Assembly: GCF_028583425.1 (NCBI RefSeq)
Contig: NC_072806.1
Location: 39,602,001-39,666,000, forward strand
Source: Eublepharis macularius
Taxonomy: Eukaryota; Chordata; Lepidosauria; Squamata; Eublepharidae
Length of the DNA stretch: 64,000 nt
Direction of reading: 5' to 3'
Of the stretch, positions 14,101-26,100 are shown piece by piece. Below the pieces are notes generated by a model. The model saw only the letters and a program-made list of their open reading frames with translations, ran no database searches and was not told the origin of the DNA. The translations under genes were made by a program, and so were the position numbers. Every line of letters begins with the position of its first letter. The first letter of the stretch is position 1.

Positions 14101-17100
14101 GATGTTCTGGGGAGAGGAGGGTGTCACAGAAGTGGTGACGTTGTGTGCCTGGCATTCACCTCTGAAGGGGACAAGGGGAGGCTAGCTGTGGTATGGGGAA
14201 GATACTCTCTTAGAAGGGTAACACACAGTATTTACAAGTAACTTGTTACTAAAACATGTATAAAATGTGACCAGTAAGGCTCTAAGACCAAAGAGACACG
14301 GGTTCAAATTGCTGCTTGCATGAGCATCTAGTCACAGTATCTCACCTCTACCAGCCAGTTTGGGGTAGTGGTTAAGAGGGGCAGGACTATAATCTGGAGA
14401 ATTGGGTTTGAACCCTTACTTCTCCACTTGAAGCCAGCTGGGTGACCTTGGGTCAGTCACAGCTCTCTCAGAGCTGTCTCAGCCCCACCCACCTCACAGG
14501 GTGATTATTGTTGTGGGGATAATAATAACATACTTTGTAAACCGCTCTGAATAGGTGTTAAGTCATCCTGAAGGGTGACATATAAATTGAATGTTATTAT
14601 TATGATTACCTTATTGTCAGGATAAGCAGGGCAGGGGGAGCTACATGCAAATATTTGGAGGCTGTGAAGGTTTCTTGAAGGAGTGCAGCAGGTTCGCTTG
14701 TCCCACTAGAAGATTTTTTTAATAGGAAGGTTGGGTAAAAATAAAAAATGAATTTCTATGTTTTTATGGGTCCTTTGTGTACAGAAAGAACGAGTGTCAG
14801 GGGAACTGTCCTGTCCTTTTCTTTCTCTGCAGCAGAAAGAGGCGGGACCTTGGTGCTGGTGAGCCAGGATGGCATCCAGAGACCCCCCCTGCATTTCCCA
14901 CCAGGGGGACACCTCCTCGCCTTCCTTTCCTGCCTTGAGAATGGCCTCTTGCCCCGTGGACAGCTGGAACCTCCCCTGTGGTCCCAGCAGGGAAAGGTAT
15001 CTCTGCCTTGGAATTCACATCTCCCTGCAGGGAGTCCCTCGTGGGGGAGCCGCGTCTCTGGCTCCAGGTTGGTTCTCGGTGCCAGAAGTTTGGCATAGCT
15101 GCTGAGTGCATTTGCTTTGGAAGATGGAAGGTCCATCCCTGTCTATCATGGTTAACAAGTGAGGTGCTCTTGAATCCTGGTCCAAAGCTGAACTCAGGTC
15201 TAGAGGTTTCTCCTAGCTCGACATTCTGTTTCCAGCTGTGGCCAGATGCCTCTGGGAAGCCCACAAACGCAGCTGTGACTCAGAGAGACGCAGGAGGTTC
15301 CCGTTGGCCATCGTGGCCAGTAGCCGTTGGCAAACCCATCCTCCTCCCTGAATTTGAGTAACTCCCTTTTAAAGCTGTCTGAGCTGGTGGCCGTCACTGT
15401 GTCCTGTAGCATTCAGTTCCACAGCTTGTGTCTGAGTTGTGTCACTTTCTTTTGTCACTTTCTTTTGTCTCTCAGTAAAGTTCATTTTGTCACTTTCTTT
15501 TGTCTCTCAGTAAAGTTCATTGGATAACCCCGAGCTCTGGTATTATGGAAGGGGAAGAGAAACGGCTGTCCGTTTTTCATGGGTTTCACATCCCTGATGG
15601 TTTTCTTGCTTCCCCTCCCCCCACCCCTGTAGGGCAAAGTTTTTCCAAAGCTTCGGAAACGAAACAGCCGCAATAGGTCTGTTGATCTGGAGGAAATGCC
15701 TGTGGTGGAGACCGCTGCCGATTACGTCTTCAGAATTATTTACCCGGGACACAGACATGAAAACAGTAAGAGATTTCTGGGGTTGGTGTTCTGTCTGCAA
15801 GAGAAGGAGGGTTCCTTGAAGTGCTGAGTGCTGTTCGTCTGGGAGAGGGGCTGTGTCTAGCCATGCTTTCGGAGGCCCTTTGAACAAGAAGTGCCAGAGA
15901 AAAGCCAGCAACCACGGCCTTATACAGAGGCAGAACCCTGATCCATCTTGCTTGGAATAGACTGCGCTGATATCCCAGTATTATCCACAGGTGCAGCTCT
16001 CCAAGGTGGGGCCTTTCCCAGCCTCCTTCCTAGAGAGCCTTTTAACTGTAGATGTCAAGGGCTAAATCTGGAACCTTCTACATGCAAAGCAATTGGGCAA
16101 CTGCAGAAGTCTGGCCCCTTATTGAATCACTGCGTGAATCCTTCATACTGAGTGAGATCATTGGCCCATTCAGCTAAGTGTGGTCTATTCCAGTGGGCAG
16201 TGGCCTCTGTCCCAGCACCTCCTGCCAGAAATCCCTCCGTTGGAGATGCCAGGTATAGAAGTGGGCACCGTCTGCAGCTGTAGATGGGTCATGTGAGTTG
16301 GCTTCTGGCTTATCTTGGGAGATCGGCTTGTGGTGCCACATGTGTCCGCACTAGAAAGGAGACTCTCCTGCACCCTTTGAATCAGGCCACGTGGTGACTT
16401 GCGGATCACTGGAGGAGGCCTGCTTTGCATGCAGATGGTCACCAGTAGCTCTGCTCACCTTCTGCTTCAAGACATAGAATTCATTGCAACACCGAGAAGC
16501 TTGCCAGCTGAATCGGGACAGCAATCTACCCATATAGCAAATGTGGCCTTGAATTCTGGAGCAGCTGCATATTCAGCAGAGCAGTCCTCTGCCGTGCTTC
16601 CGCTGGAGCGCTGGTGCAAACAAGACCCCTAGGCTGATCTCGGTGTACAGGAAAAAGCAATAGACGGCATAAGCCCAGTCAGTCCCCCTTTTCCCTCCAA
16701 CCCAAATAGATGCATGCTCCCCCACCACTCCAAGTTTACGTCATTCAACTGACTGAAGCAGGGTCCACGGCTCAGTGGAAGATCACCTGGTTTGTGCCAC
16801 AATGTCCTGGGTTCAAGACCTGGCATCTGCACCTCAAAGAATCGTGAGTAGCAGATGTTGGGAAAGACTTTACCCTCTGCTCCACCTCAAGCCACCTTTC
16901 CAAGTCCGCATCTTGCATCAAATGAAGTAGGGGCTGTGGCACAGTGATCAAGCATGGGCACAGCTTGCGGAAGGTTCCAGGTTCACTTAAAAGATCCCAA
17001 GCAAGAAGGTTGGAGGATGACCTCTGTCTACCTGAGCCCCTGCTAAGTAGGCAGCAATGGGTAGATGGATCATTGTTTTGATAGTACAAGGCAATTTCAT

Positions 17101-20100
17101 GTGCTCCATGTGAATGGTGCTTTACATTACTGTCCTCAAGTGGGAGCCGTAATGTCTGAGCTGACCCTAAGGTGCTTTTCTTTCAATGACAGGGTCTAAT
17201 TTAGGCTATGGAGAAAATTTCCCAGCTATGGAGAAAATGCTCTCCCCCCCCCCCTTTACCCTGCTGTGCTTGCAAAATTCAGTCTTCCCAGAAAATTAAA
17301 CTTGGCTTTGATTTTTCCATTGTTCATTTTTATTGATGGAGAAGAGTCTGTTTGAGAATTCAGTAGTAGAATATCCAGCTATGCTTTTTAATTGTCTAGG
17401 ACCCTCTGCATTTTTATACTGTTAAGATGTTTTGTTTGTTGTTTTGTTTTTGCTAAAAGGTGAAATGGGAGGGGAAATCCTGGAATTGGGACTGTGGATG
17501 GGGGGAGAATTGGGAGCATTTGATTTCCAAAACATTTCAAGGCATTTTTTAAGAATGTAGCATTGAGGTTAGGAGAATTGCATGCGACCTTCGCAGACAG
17601 GACAGCTGGGTGGTCAGTTAGTGCACTTTTGAAGCACTGCCTGCTGTGCACACATTCTTGATGGTGAGGGACAAATTTCAGCGGAGGATAAGCCGGTGGT
17701 TCGAAGGTAACGTTTCTACAAATCCATGATGTCAGCATTTTGCATTGCCCTCTTGTGGAGGGGAAGGTCCCATTCCTTTGCCCTGAGCATGTCCTTTTAA
17801 GACTTTGACTGTAGATCCAACACCCGTTTTTGTTCTCTTATGCTCCTCTTTCACTATTTTCTTTGAGCAGTAACTATTAACTACCACCACTTAGCTGCCA
17901 GCCGCTCTGCCTCTGTCGACGATGACGAGGAGGAAGAAGATAAGCTGCACGCAATGCTATCCATGATCTGCTCTCGGAACCTCACAGATCCTAAAAGGAT
18001 GAAAGGTTTTTATCCTTCTCCCTATCCACCCCCCCCACCCCCTCTTCATTGCGCCCCCGGTGGCACTGAAACAATTCTTGCACATGGTCTACAACGGTGT
18101 TGGCATTACTAGAAGGTTAACCTCCTCCTTGTGCAGGCTTCAAAGTCAGTTTTTAGACCTTTAATTTTTGCCCTCTGTGGATGATCTTTCCACATAATTG
18201 ATCAGTGCATGTAGATTGGGAGCAGGCACCAGTGTGCTGACCCTGGACCCCGCTTCCATGTGATCATCAACTTGTGAACGCAGTACTTGTGGGTGGAGGA
18301 AGTGCATATGCGAATGCGCCTTCCTGTGATCAGAGATGCCGCTTTCTCCGTGTTCTTGATCACAGGGAGGAAGCATAAATGCATACACTTCCTTCTCCCA
18401 GAGGTACCAGGCTCACAAGCTAGTAGTCATACAGAGGCAGGGGGAGAGGCCAGAGGACATTGACTGAATGTGCACTGATGGGACATGCAAATGGATCATG
18501 GGTAGAGGGCTTGTGTGGTGGCCATTTGGAAATCAAAAACAGTAGCTGGTTTATTTGCCCTCTCAATGAGCAACCTGTAGCAAATCCTTTCCAGTGAAGG
18601 AACCTTGAGCTGAATCTTCTCTGTCTGGGAAGAGGTCCCACGCATCCAGTGGCAAAAGGCCTCAGAGTGGTGTGCACTGTTTTTTCTCTTGGTGCCTGGC
18701 CCAAGGGAGATGTCACTGCATGGTTGAACTTGTGGTGGCGGCACTGAGGGACGATTGAAAGGTGCAGGGCTGGAGGCTGCCTGGATAAATGGAGGGATGT
18801 TAGCAAACATGACACCATTCGAGGGTTCAGCTGCCTGCTACCATGTCAGTAGGTGCCCCAGCCCTTTAGTGACTGGCATGGGTATCCTTAATCCAGTCTC
18901 TCTGATTAATTTCATCCCTAGCAGGACTCCTGCCTGCCCTACCAGATGTGGTCACCCAGAACTGTTGTCTCCTGTTGACATGGGTCTCTAGAACTTCTCC
19001 CCGAGCCAGTTCCTTGGTTAGCAACAGAATCCTGACTGAGCCCTCTGGCAAAAAGTTTTTAATTGTTCCAGTCCTTCAGTCTGGGTTGATGCCTTAATCC
19101 CTGGCAGACAGCGTAATCCCCTTGGGGTAATCCCCTTGGGGTAATCCCCTTGGGCCAGCCCCTTGGGACCCAACTACACGGGTGTACAAGGGATCAAATG
19201 TTTAGCTTGGCCTGAAATAGCACATGGGGGTGGGAGCGTGGTAGATAGTGTCTCAGACACTCGGGAAGGGGGATGTTTAATTCCTCCTCCCACCCACCCC
19301 CACTGTATCCCAAATGAAAATCCCCCTCAGTTTTAAGTCCTCCGTATGGAAAATGAGAGGCACTGTCTTTTTTGCCCTACTGTGACTTAAAGTAGAAGGT
19401 CGCTTGGTGGGGGAGGACATTTCTGATCAGGGAAGTGGTGTGTGGGTTCTATTTCCCCCCACATGATTGCCTTGATCCCACAACTTCCCCCTAAACACCA
19501 GCCCTTTTACGGTTGAATTATACGTCACGAGTCCCAGTTCCGGATCCTCCCTGCCACACATTTTCTGGCCTTCCTCAGTCACGAGTCCCAGTTCCGGATC
19601 CTCCCTGCCACACGTTTTCTGGCCTTCCTCAGTCACGAGTCCCAGTTCCAGATCCTCCCTGCCACACGTTTTCTGGCCTTTCTCAGTCACGAGTCCCAGT
19701 TCCAGATCCTCCCTGCCACACGTTTTCTGGCCTTCCTCAGTCACAAGTCCCAGTTCCAGATCCTCCCTGCCACACGTTTTCTGGCCTTCCTCAGTCGATT
19801 AACAGAAAGTGGGGTGTGTATCCCGGACGTTCCTCCTCAGGTTGGTGGCTCAAGGTTTGGTCTCCTTTGCCTGTTTCCTTGATCATCCAGTTGAGCCGTT
19901 ACCTGCCTCCCACTGACGCCGTAATGACAACACTGTTGTGCCCAGTTTGCTCTTCGTTTTGCTTTAAGTTTCCTACAACCTCTTTGCCTTTTTCTGCATG
20001 GGGCCAAATTTTGACAGGGGTTGCACCACACTGCTAACCAAAACCAAATATATTGTTCTGAAGATGCTGTTCACTCTAATTCTTCACTCTAACTCCGGTA

Positions 20101-23100
20101 CCTTTCATCTGAATTCTTAGGTTCTGTGGGGTTCGCCTTAAAAGGACACTGTTTCTTTATTTTTAATTGCTTTAAAATTCTAAGCTTGTTTCTTGTCTGT
20201 GGAGGGAAAAGTGGGGAAAATGAGCCCACTTTTTTTAAGATTGGGGGATCGAATGGTTTCACAAGAAGCTGCCATAAATACTGGCTCAGTTCAGCTCGTT
20301 CCTGAAGAATTAAGGTGAAGAGCATTTTTTGCCCTCATTCATTTTTGCTTTGATAGATCTGATTTGCAGTTTACCGTGATCTTGTGCTTGTGTGCTTGGG
20401 TGTCTGTGCTAACCACACTGGTCCATTCCCCAGATCCCATACCTTGCTGTTAACATGACTTGTATGTTGCAGTAATGGCAGACTCCCATTTCCCCCCAAA
20501 GAAGTCCACTTTTTGGAGGAGAAAACCCACTCCAACCAGAACTGCTGTCCTGGGCAGTCAAGTGCATGACTTGGAAGGGTGCTGTCCCCCCTTCCTTTTT
20601 AGCTTTCCACTCAAATTTGAAGCATGGCTGGGGGTAAAACGCGGGTTTTGCTTGCATGTTTTGACGTGGCTGCATCCGTTGCCTTGCCTTAATTGGACAT
20701 CATGGATGAGCTGAAGGCCAGTGATTTATGAGAAGCATCATCCGAAGAAAGGTTAACATCGGGGTTCTTATTCTTTTCCTGGTAACGCTTGTTTGTATTG
20801 ACCTTTGGGGCCCAAATGGCCAGATGTTCAGATTAGGTAACTCATAAAATGAAAGGCAGTTCTCAGGGTAGAAGAAGGGGGGGGGAGACGTAGGAGGCAG
20901 GTGTGCAGTCAGTTCTTGCCTGTTCTTACCAAACCGGAGCAGAAAGGAGCCCAGCCCGCTTCACTCCTGCAGGGGTTCAGAGATCTTCCTGTGTCTCCCC
21001 TCCCTCCTTTCCCATAGATATCAGCGACATGATGGAGATTCAGGGATTCGGCGCTGGCTTGTTGCCATGGCAGCTGGACCCCTGCAGCCAAGGGTCTTCG
21101 TGTTTGTCATGTTCAACGAGTAGCTCTCCATACGACCTCCCCAGCTGCTGCAGCTGCATCCATGACAGGTGATTTGAACTCTGCATGTGGGATGCCATGT
21201 CGAGTCTGAATGTGAGTGCGCCTGGCTCGTTGCCCGGGCACAGGCGCAAGTTCAGCAACAAGCCAGATTTTTGCACCTTCGAGGCAGACATGGTGTCTGA
21301 GTGCAGCCCAAGTCTTGGAGTGCTCTGGACGGGTTCTTTTTTTGAGGGGATTGGTGGGCTTGGGGAGATGCTCAGGCAGGAGTTTTGACACGTGCAGCGT
21401 CTTGGAATCACATAGTGGTACTGACTCTGGATGTGTTCCCTGATCCCTGTTACTCCTGAATAAAACCAAAAGTTGCTCACTGTCTATTGTGTTTTCCTCC
21501 CAATGGTCCCTAAAAAGGCAAGCACTCAGAATATATGCTTTTGCGGCAAAGTGGGGATTCAAACCTGGGTCTCCCCGATCCTAGTCTGACATTATGATCG
21601 CTACAGCATTATAGAGGAAATGCTTATTTTCCTAATGCCTCAGGCATTATTCATTAATGCCTCAGGCAACACAGCACTGGATTTTATCTAATGGAAGGGC
21701 CAATATTAATTATATTTTTATCCAGCCCCAAACATGGGCTTCCAAAGAATTATGCAGCGGCTTAAAAACTAGAACAAGTATCAGCTGAAATGTCCCTTTA
21801 ATGACGTCTCAGTCCTGCCGGTGTGGAACAATTCCAGGTTGCTGCTTTTTCTCCCCCCTGCTCTTCTGGATGGTAATTGTAAACTGGAGAGAGGGGTTTT
21901 CAGCTAGAGGCGGGCATGGCACGGGGGGTGGGGGTGGGGGCTTGGCTTTTGGAAGCTGAAATGAGAAGAATTCTGAGCAGGAGCTACTTTCGGGCATCAT
22001 GGGGACGTGCGAGGTTATTTTCTGCGAGGTTTGTTTGGAGAAGAGAAATGATGATAAGAGTCGGTGAGGCTCCAGCAGGGGACTTCTGGGTAGCCTGTTC
22101 CTGGGGTCAGTTAGGGCTTTCAAGGTAAAACCCAGTGCTATTAACTGATCAGTTGAAACGGTCAGATCACACTAAAGGACTTGTGAGATTCAAATGTTTT
22201 TGTCCGCTCGATCACTATTCCATATGGGTCCATCTGAAGGATTTTTTGTTAAAACGATGATGCTATGTTTCAGTTATTCTTAAAACAAAAAGTATTTCTA
22301 CAGAGAGAACAAGTCTCACATTTCTTTTTATTTGCTTATATGTGGCGTGAATCAGGTGAAAATTACAGATTTTCATGTGCAATTTGGTTGTCTTAAAAGA
22401 CAAGCCTAAATCATGCAGGCAGGTTGGGACTCAGAGTCGTAAAATAGCCACAGATGAATAAAGGCAGAGTCAAGAGTTCTCCTTGCCTGGGGCAACGTGT
22501 CGGGCTGGCCCTAAGAACCGCCTCTGGCAGCCTATCCAATTCTTTTGGATTTGGTGGGGGAGAATCCTGGTAGCCCAGTTGGGTTGGCAGCCAAGCAGTT
22601 GTCCTGCAGCATCCCAAATCCTGGCCAGTCAGTTTTTAAGTTAAACAAATGGATTGGGTCACAAAATGCGCAGGGACTTCCAGTCCTTTGATCCATATGA
22701 CATCAGGGGTGTAACAGCCCATCTTTGTGAGGAGCACCCTGGCAAACAGGGCCTGCACACGCAGTGACCTAACATCAAGATTTGCATGGCCACAAATGGC
22801 ACCTGACATGCAGTGTCCACTATGACAAGGAAGAGGAGATGTAGGGAAGATCGGTTGAGCCAGAAGATATGAGCCATGGGGGGGGGGGAGTGCAGGACAG
22901 CAAGCTGGCACTGTTGTGGTGTGAAATGGGGGAATGGAGCCTCAGTGGGGTGGAGCCTGTGGGAGAGACCACGGTTGTGCCAGAGCCAGGGTGTGTGTGC
23001 AGTGGACTTCCCGATCCTCATAAGACATTGCAGGCCTCCCTTTTGTTACTTAGTAGTTGTCTTTATTTATTTATTATATTAGTATCACACTATTAATGTA

Positions 23101-26100
23101 TATTACACTTTACAGAATGATGTGACGGGTGGGGGGGAAGGATTGTTCTGGAGGTATTTGTAAATGGAAAGGGGGGATGACCAGAGAGGACAGCTATACA
23201 CACGAATGGCTTGGAGACTGGAAGTAGGAGAGGACTGTTACTGTTATGCGACAGGAAGTGTCGTCCCGCGGTGAGAGTGTTGGACATGGAGCTGGAAGAC
23301 CCAAGTTTGAATCCCTGCCCTGAAGGTCACAGAGCACAAATGAGAAAAGCTGGACAGCAGTGCTCTAAAGAAATAAACAGAGTTCTCTGGCGATCTTGGT
23401 CACGGATTTTGGGCTGAACCCAGTTCTGTGGGAGGGAAGAGCCATGTATACCAACCTGGACTCTTTAAAGAAAGCGCAGGATGGTTTTGAGATTAATTAA
23501 ACCTCTCTTTCTACAGAACCCCTCTGAAAATGCTGTGTGAAAGTATGAAGAGGCAAATTGTTTCCAGAGCTTTTTATGGTTGTAAGTATAAGTGTGTGTC
23601 AGAGGGTGGTGGTATATATTTCCATCTAGTTAGTGGCAGGCTGAGAGTTTTCACAAGGATTTCTTTCTCTTCACTCCCTGCAGGGCTTGCCTACTGCCGC
23701 CACTTGTCCACCGTACGAATGCACTTGTCTGCTCTGGTGAATCACACAATTATCCCACCAGACAAACCCACAAATGCTGCAGGAGGGTTGACGAAAGAGG
23801 TCTGGAGCAAATATCAGAAGGACAAGAAGGTGGAGTAATGGCTATTGATGGTTAAGTGATGGATGGCTAATCAGTGGCTAACTGATATTAATTAAATCTT
23901 TTGATGGGCCACCCATGCTTTTCTTTCTTTCCTTTCTCTTCTATGTACACACATGGGTACTTGTGCTGGCTAGGGGTGTGCAACAAAAAAATTCAGGTTT
24001 CCTGCTTCGGAATTTCCAAAGAAGGAAAAAAGAGTTGGAAATAAGCGATATCTGAAGCAGCAAGCCACTTTGGAAATTGCTTATTGACCCGCTTGGTGTG
24101 CTCTGTGAAGATTTGGAGCACACCGACAAACTTCCCGTCCCACCATTTATTTCATCCAATGAGAGGGGGAGGAGGAAATTCCCTCCTCCCCCTCCCATCG
24201 AGTGAAATAGGTGGCAGGGGTAAGTTCTAGCCGCTTGCTTCAGCTGATGGCAGGTGCCTCCTCCTCCTCTGCCAGTCAGCTGAAGCAAGGGCACAAACTT
24301 AAAGCGCCCCCGTGCTGCTTGCAAGTGGCACGGGGGGCACTTTAAACTTTAAACTCCCTGCCCTTGCTGCAGCTGACTGGTGGAGCCTGCCAGTCATCTG
24401 AAGCAAGGGCATGGGGTTTAAACATGCCCGAAGCTTTCCAAAGCGACCCAAATCACTTTGGAAGGCTTTGATTTGGGATTCCCGAATCAAGCCTGTAATG
24501 TTGGGTCTGATTCGGAAATCATGAATCTTTACAAATTGGGTCCAATTCAGGTATTTATCTCAAGTCAGAAACCCAAATTGCACACCCCTAGTGCTGGCTA
24601 CCAGCAACAACTTTCCTTAGGGTGGAAGTGGAACAGCTTCACGGCTTTCTTTGATGCTTTCTTTGGCACCGTGTAGCATGGTATGGCATAGGGACTGACT
24701 CTTCAGGATCTCCTCACAGGCTTTTTCTGCATGCTCACTTACAGTTGGTTTTCTGGGTATTTGGCCTGTGAAGATTGGATTTGTTTTGAGCTTCTGTAAT
24801 TCTGCAGTTGATGGAGTTGACTCAAAGTGATGTCTGGTTTATATTTATGCACTCAGAAAAATGCAACAGGCTTTCTGGGAGAAGACTATGTCAGCGGTTT
24901 CATCAGTGGGGTTTTTTTTTTGCATGTGCGTTACAACATTGTAACATTTGAACGTTAGATGGGGTTGTAGTTAACCTCTACCTCACCCTTTATTTGTCTG
25001 TCAGTGATTAGATGGTGTTATTTGAGCTCCAGATTTAACAAAATTTCTCCGTGTTGCTTGGCTGAGGCATTTTGGAGGAAAACTTTAAATTTTACATGGG
25101 ATTTTTTAAAAAATTAAAAACAACATTCCAACATTTTTTAAAAAAATTGCGGGGGAAAACAGATTTAAAAATACAGGAATCACATAGACTTGCACAAAAT
25201 GTCATGCTAAAAAGCTTGTGTTGATGAGAAGACAATTTACTTCATACTGCTGTGGATAGTAGGCACACACAACACATAACAAACAATGACAACACTTCTG
25301 TGCGTTGACTGGCTGAGGTGTTCTGAAGGGTAACTTTAAAATATTGAGGGGGATTCTTGGCTCTGCAGAGTTTTCCTGTTAGCCATTGCAGTGTTCCCCC
25401 TTCCTCCACGTCACAAGTTCTTTTAAAAAACATGAACATTGCAATGTTTTTTAAAAAAAAAATACATTCAGGGGGAGGGATTAGACTAAAAATAGAGGAG
25501 AGTCTTCTGTACAAAATGTCATCCTAAATAGCTTGTGTTGGTGAAAAGATTATTTACTTCATACTGCCAAAGTTAGTGTACATAACACATAGACAATGAG
25601 AACATTGTCTTTTTCTTAAAGAATGAGGGCTAGGAGTGGGGGTGGGTGGGGAAGGACAGGAAAGGATGTGGTTACACACTGCTGATCAACCAATCAGGAT
25701 GCAGAGGGATAAAGGGGAAGACAAAAGGCAGGGCCAGGACTTGCATTGAAGAAAACATTCCGTACTTCAAAAAAACCGTCTTTCAAGTCCACTATAGAAA
25801 AATTGGGATATGTGTACAGAGAAAAAACCCATAGAAAATCCAGAGGAAAATTAATTCTGCAGCAGATGCGGAAATTGAAAGAGAATGGGAAGCAATTTGA
25901 AGACTGAACTGAGGTTTTTTGACTACGCGTGCAGAGCTCAGAGGATACATCAAAGCTGTAGAACCAACAACCCCCCTGAAAAACTGCCTCTAAACATCGA
26001 GGTTCTGTCATGTCTGTATATGTATTTATTTTCTTCATTTATATCCTGCCTTTCTCCCCAATGGGGACCCGAAGCTGCTTCCGTCATTCTCCGCTCCTCA

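Noticed and set aside
14355..14605. tRNA gene
   Set aside because: Pol III boxes are present, but the sequence continues into a SINE body and tail. No tRNA cloverleaf with intact arms was seen in any of the SINE heads.
14797..15264. 155-residue antisense frame
   Set aside because: It is the reverse of SGSM2 exon 6 and adjoining intron, without features of its own.
19524..19793. CRISPR-like or coding repeat
   Set aside because: The units are head to tail without spacers, and the 18-residue peptide periodicity follows from the unit length alone.
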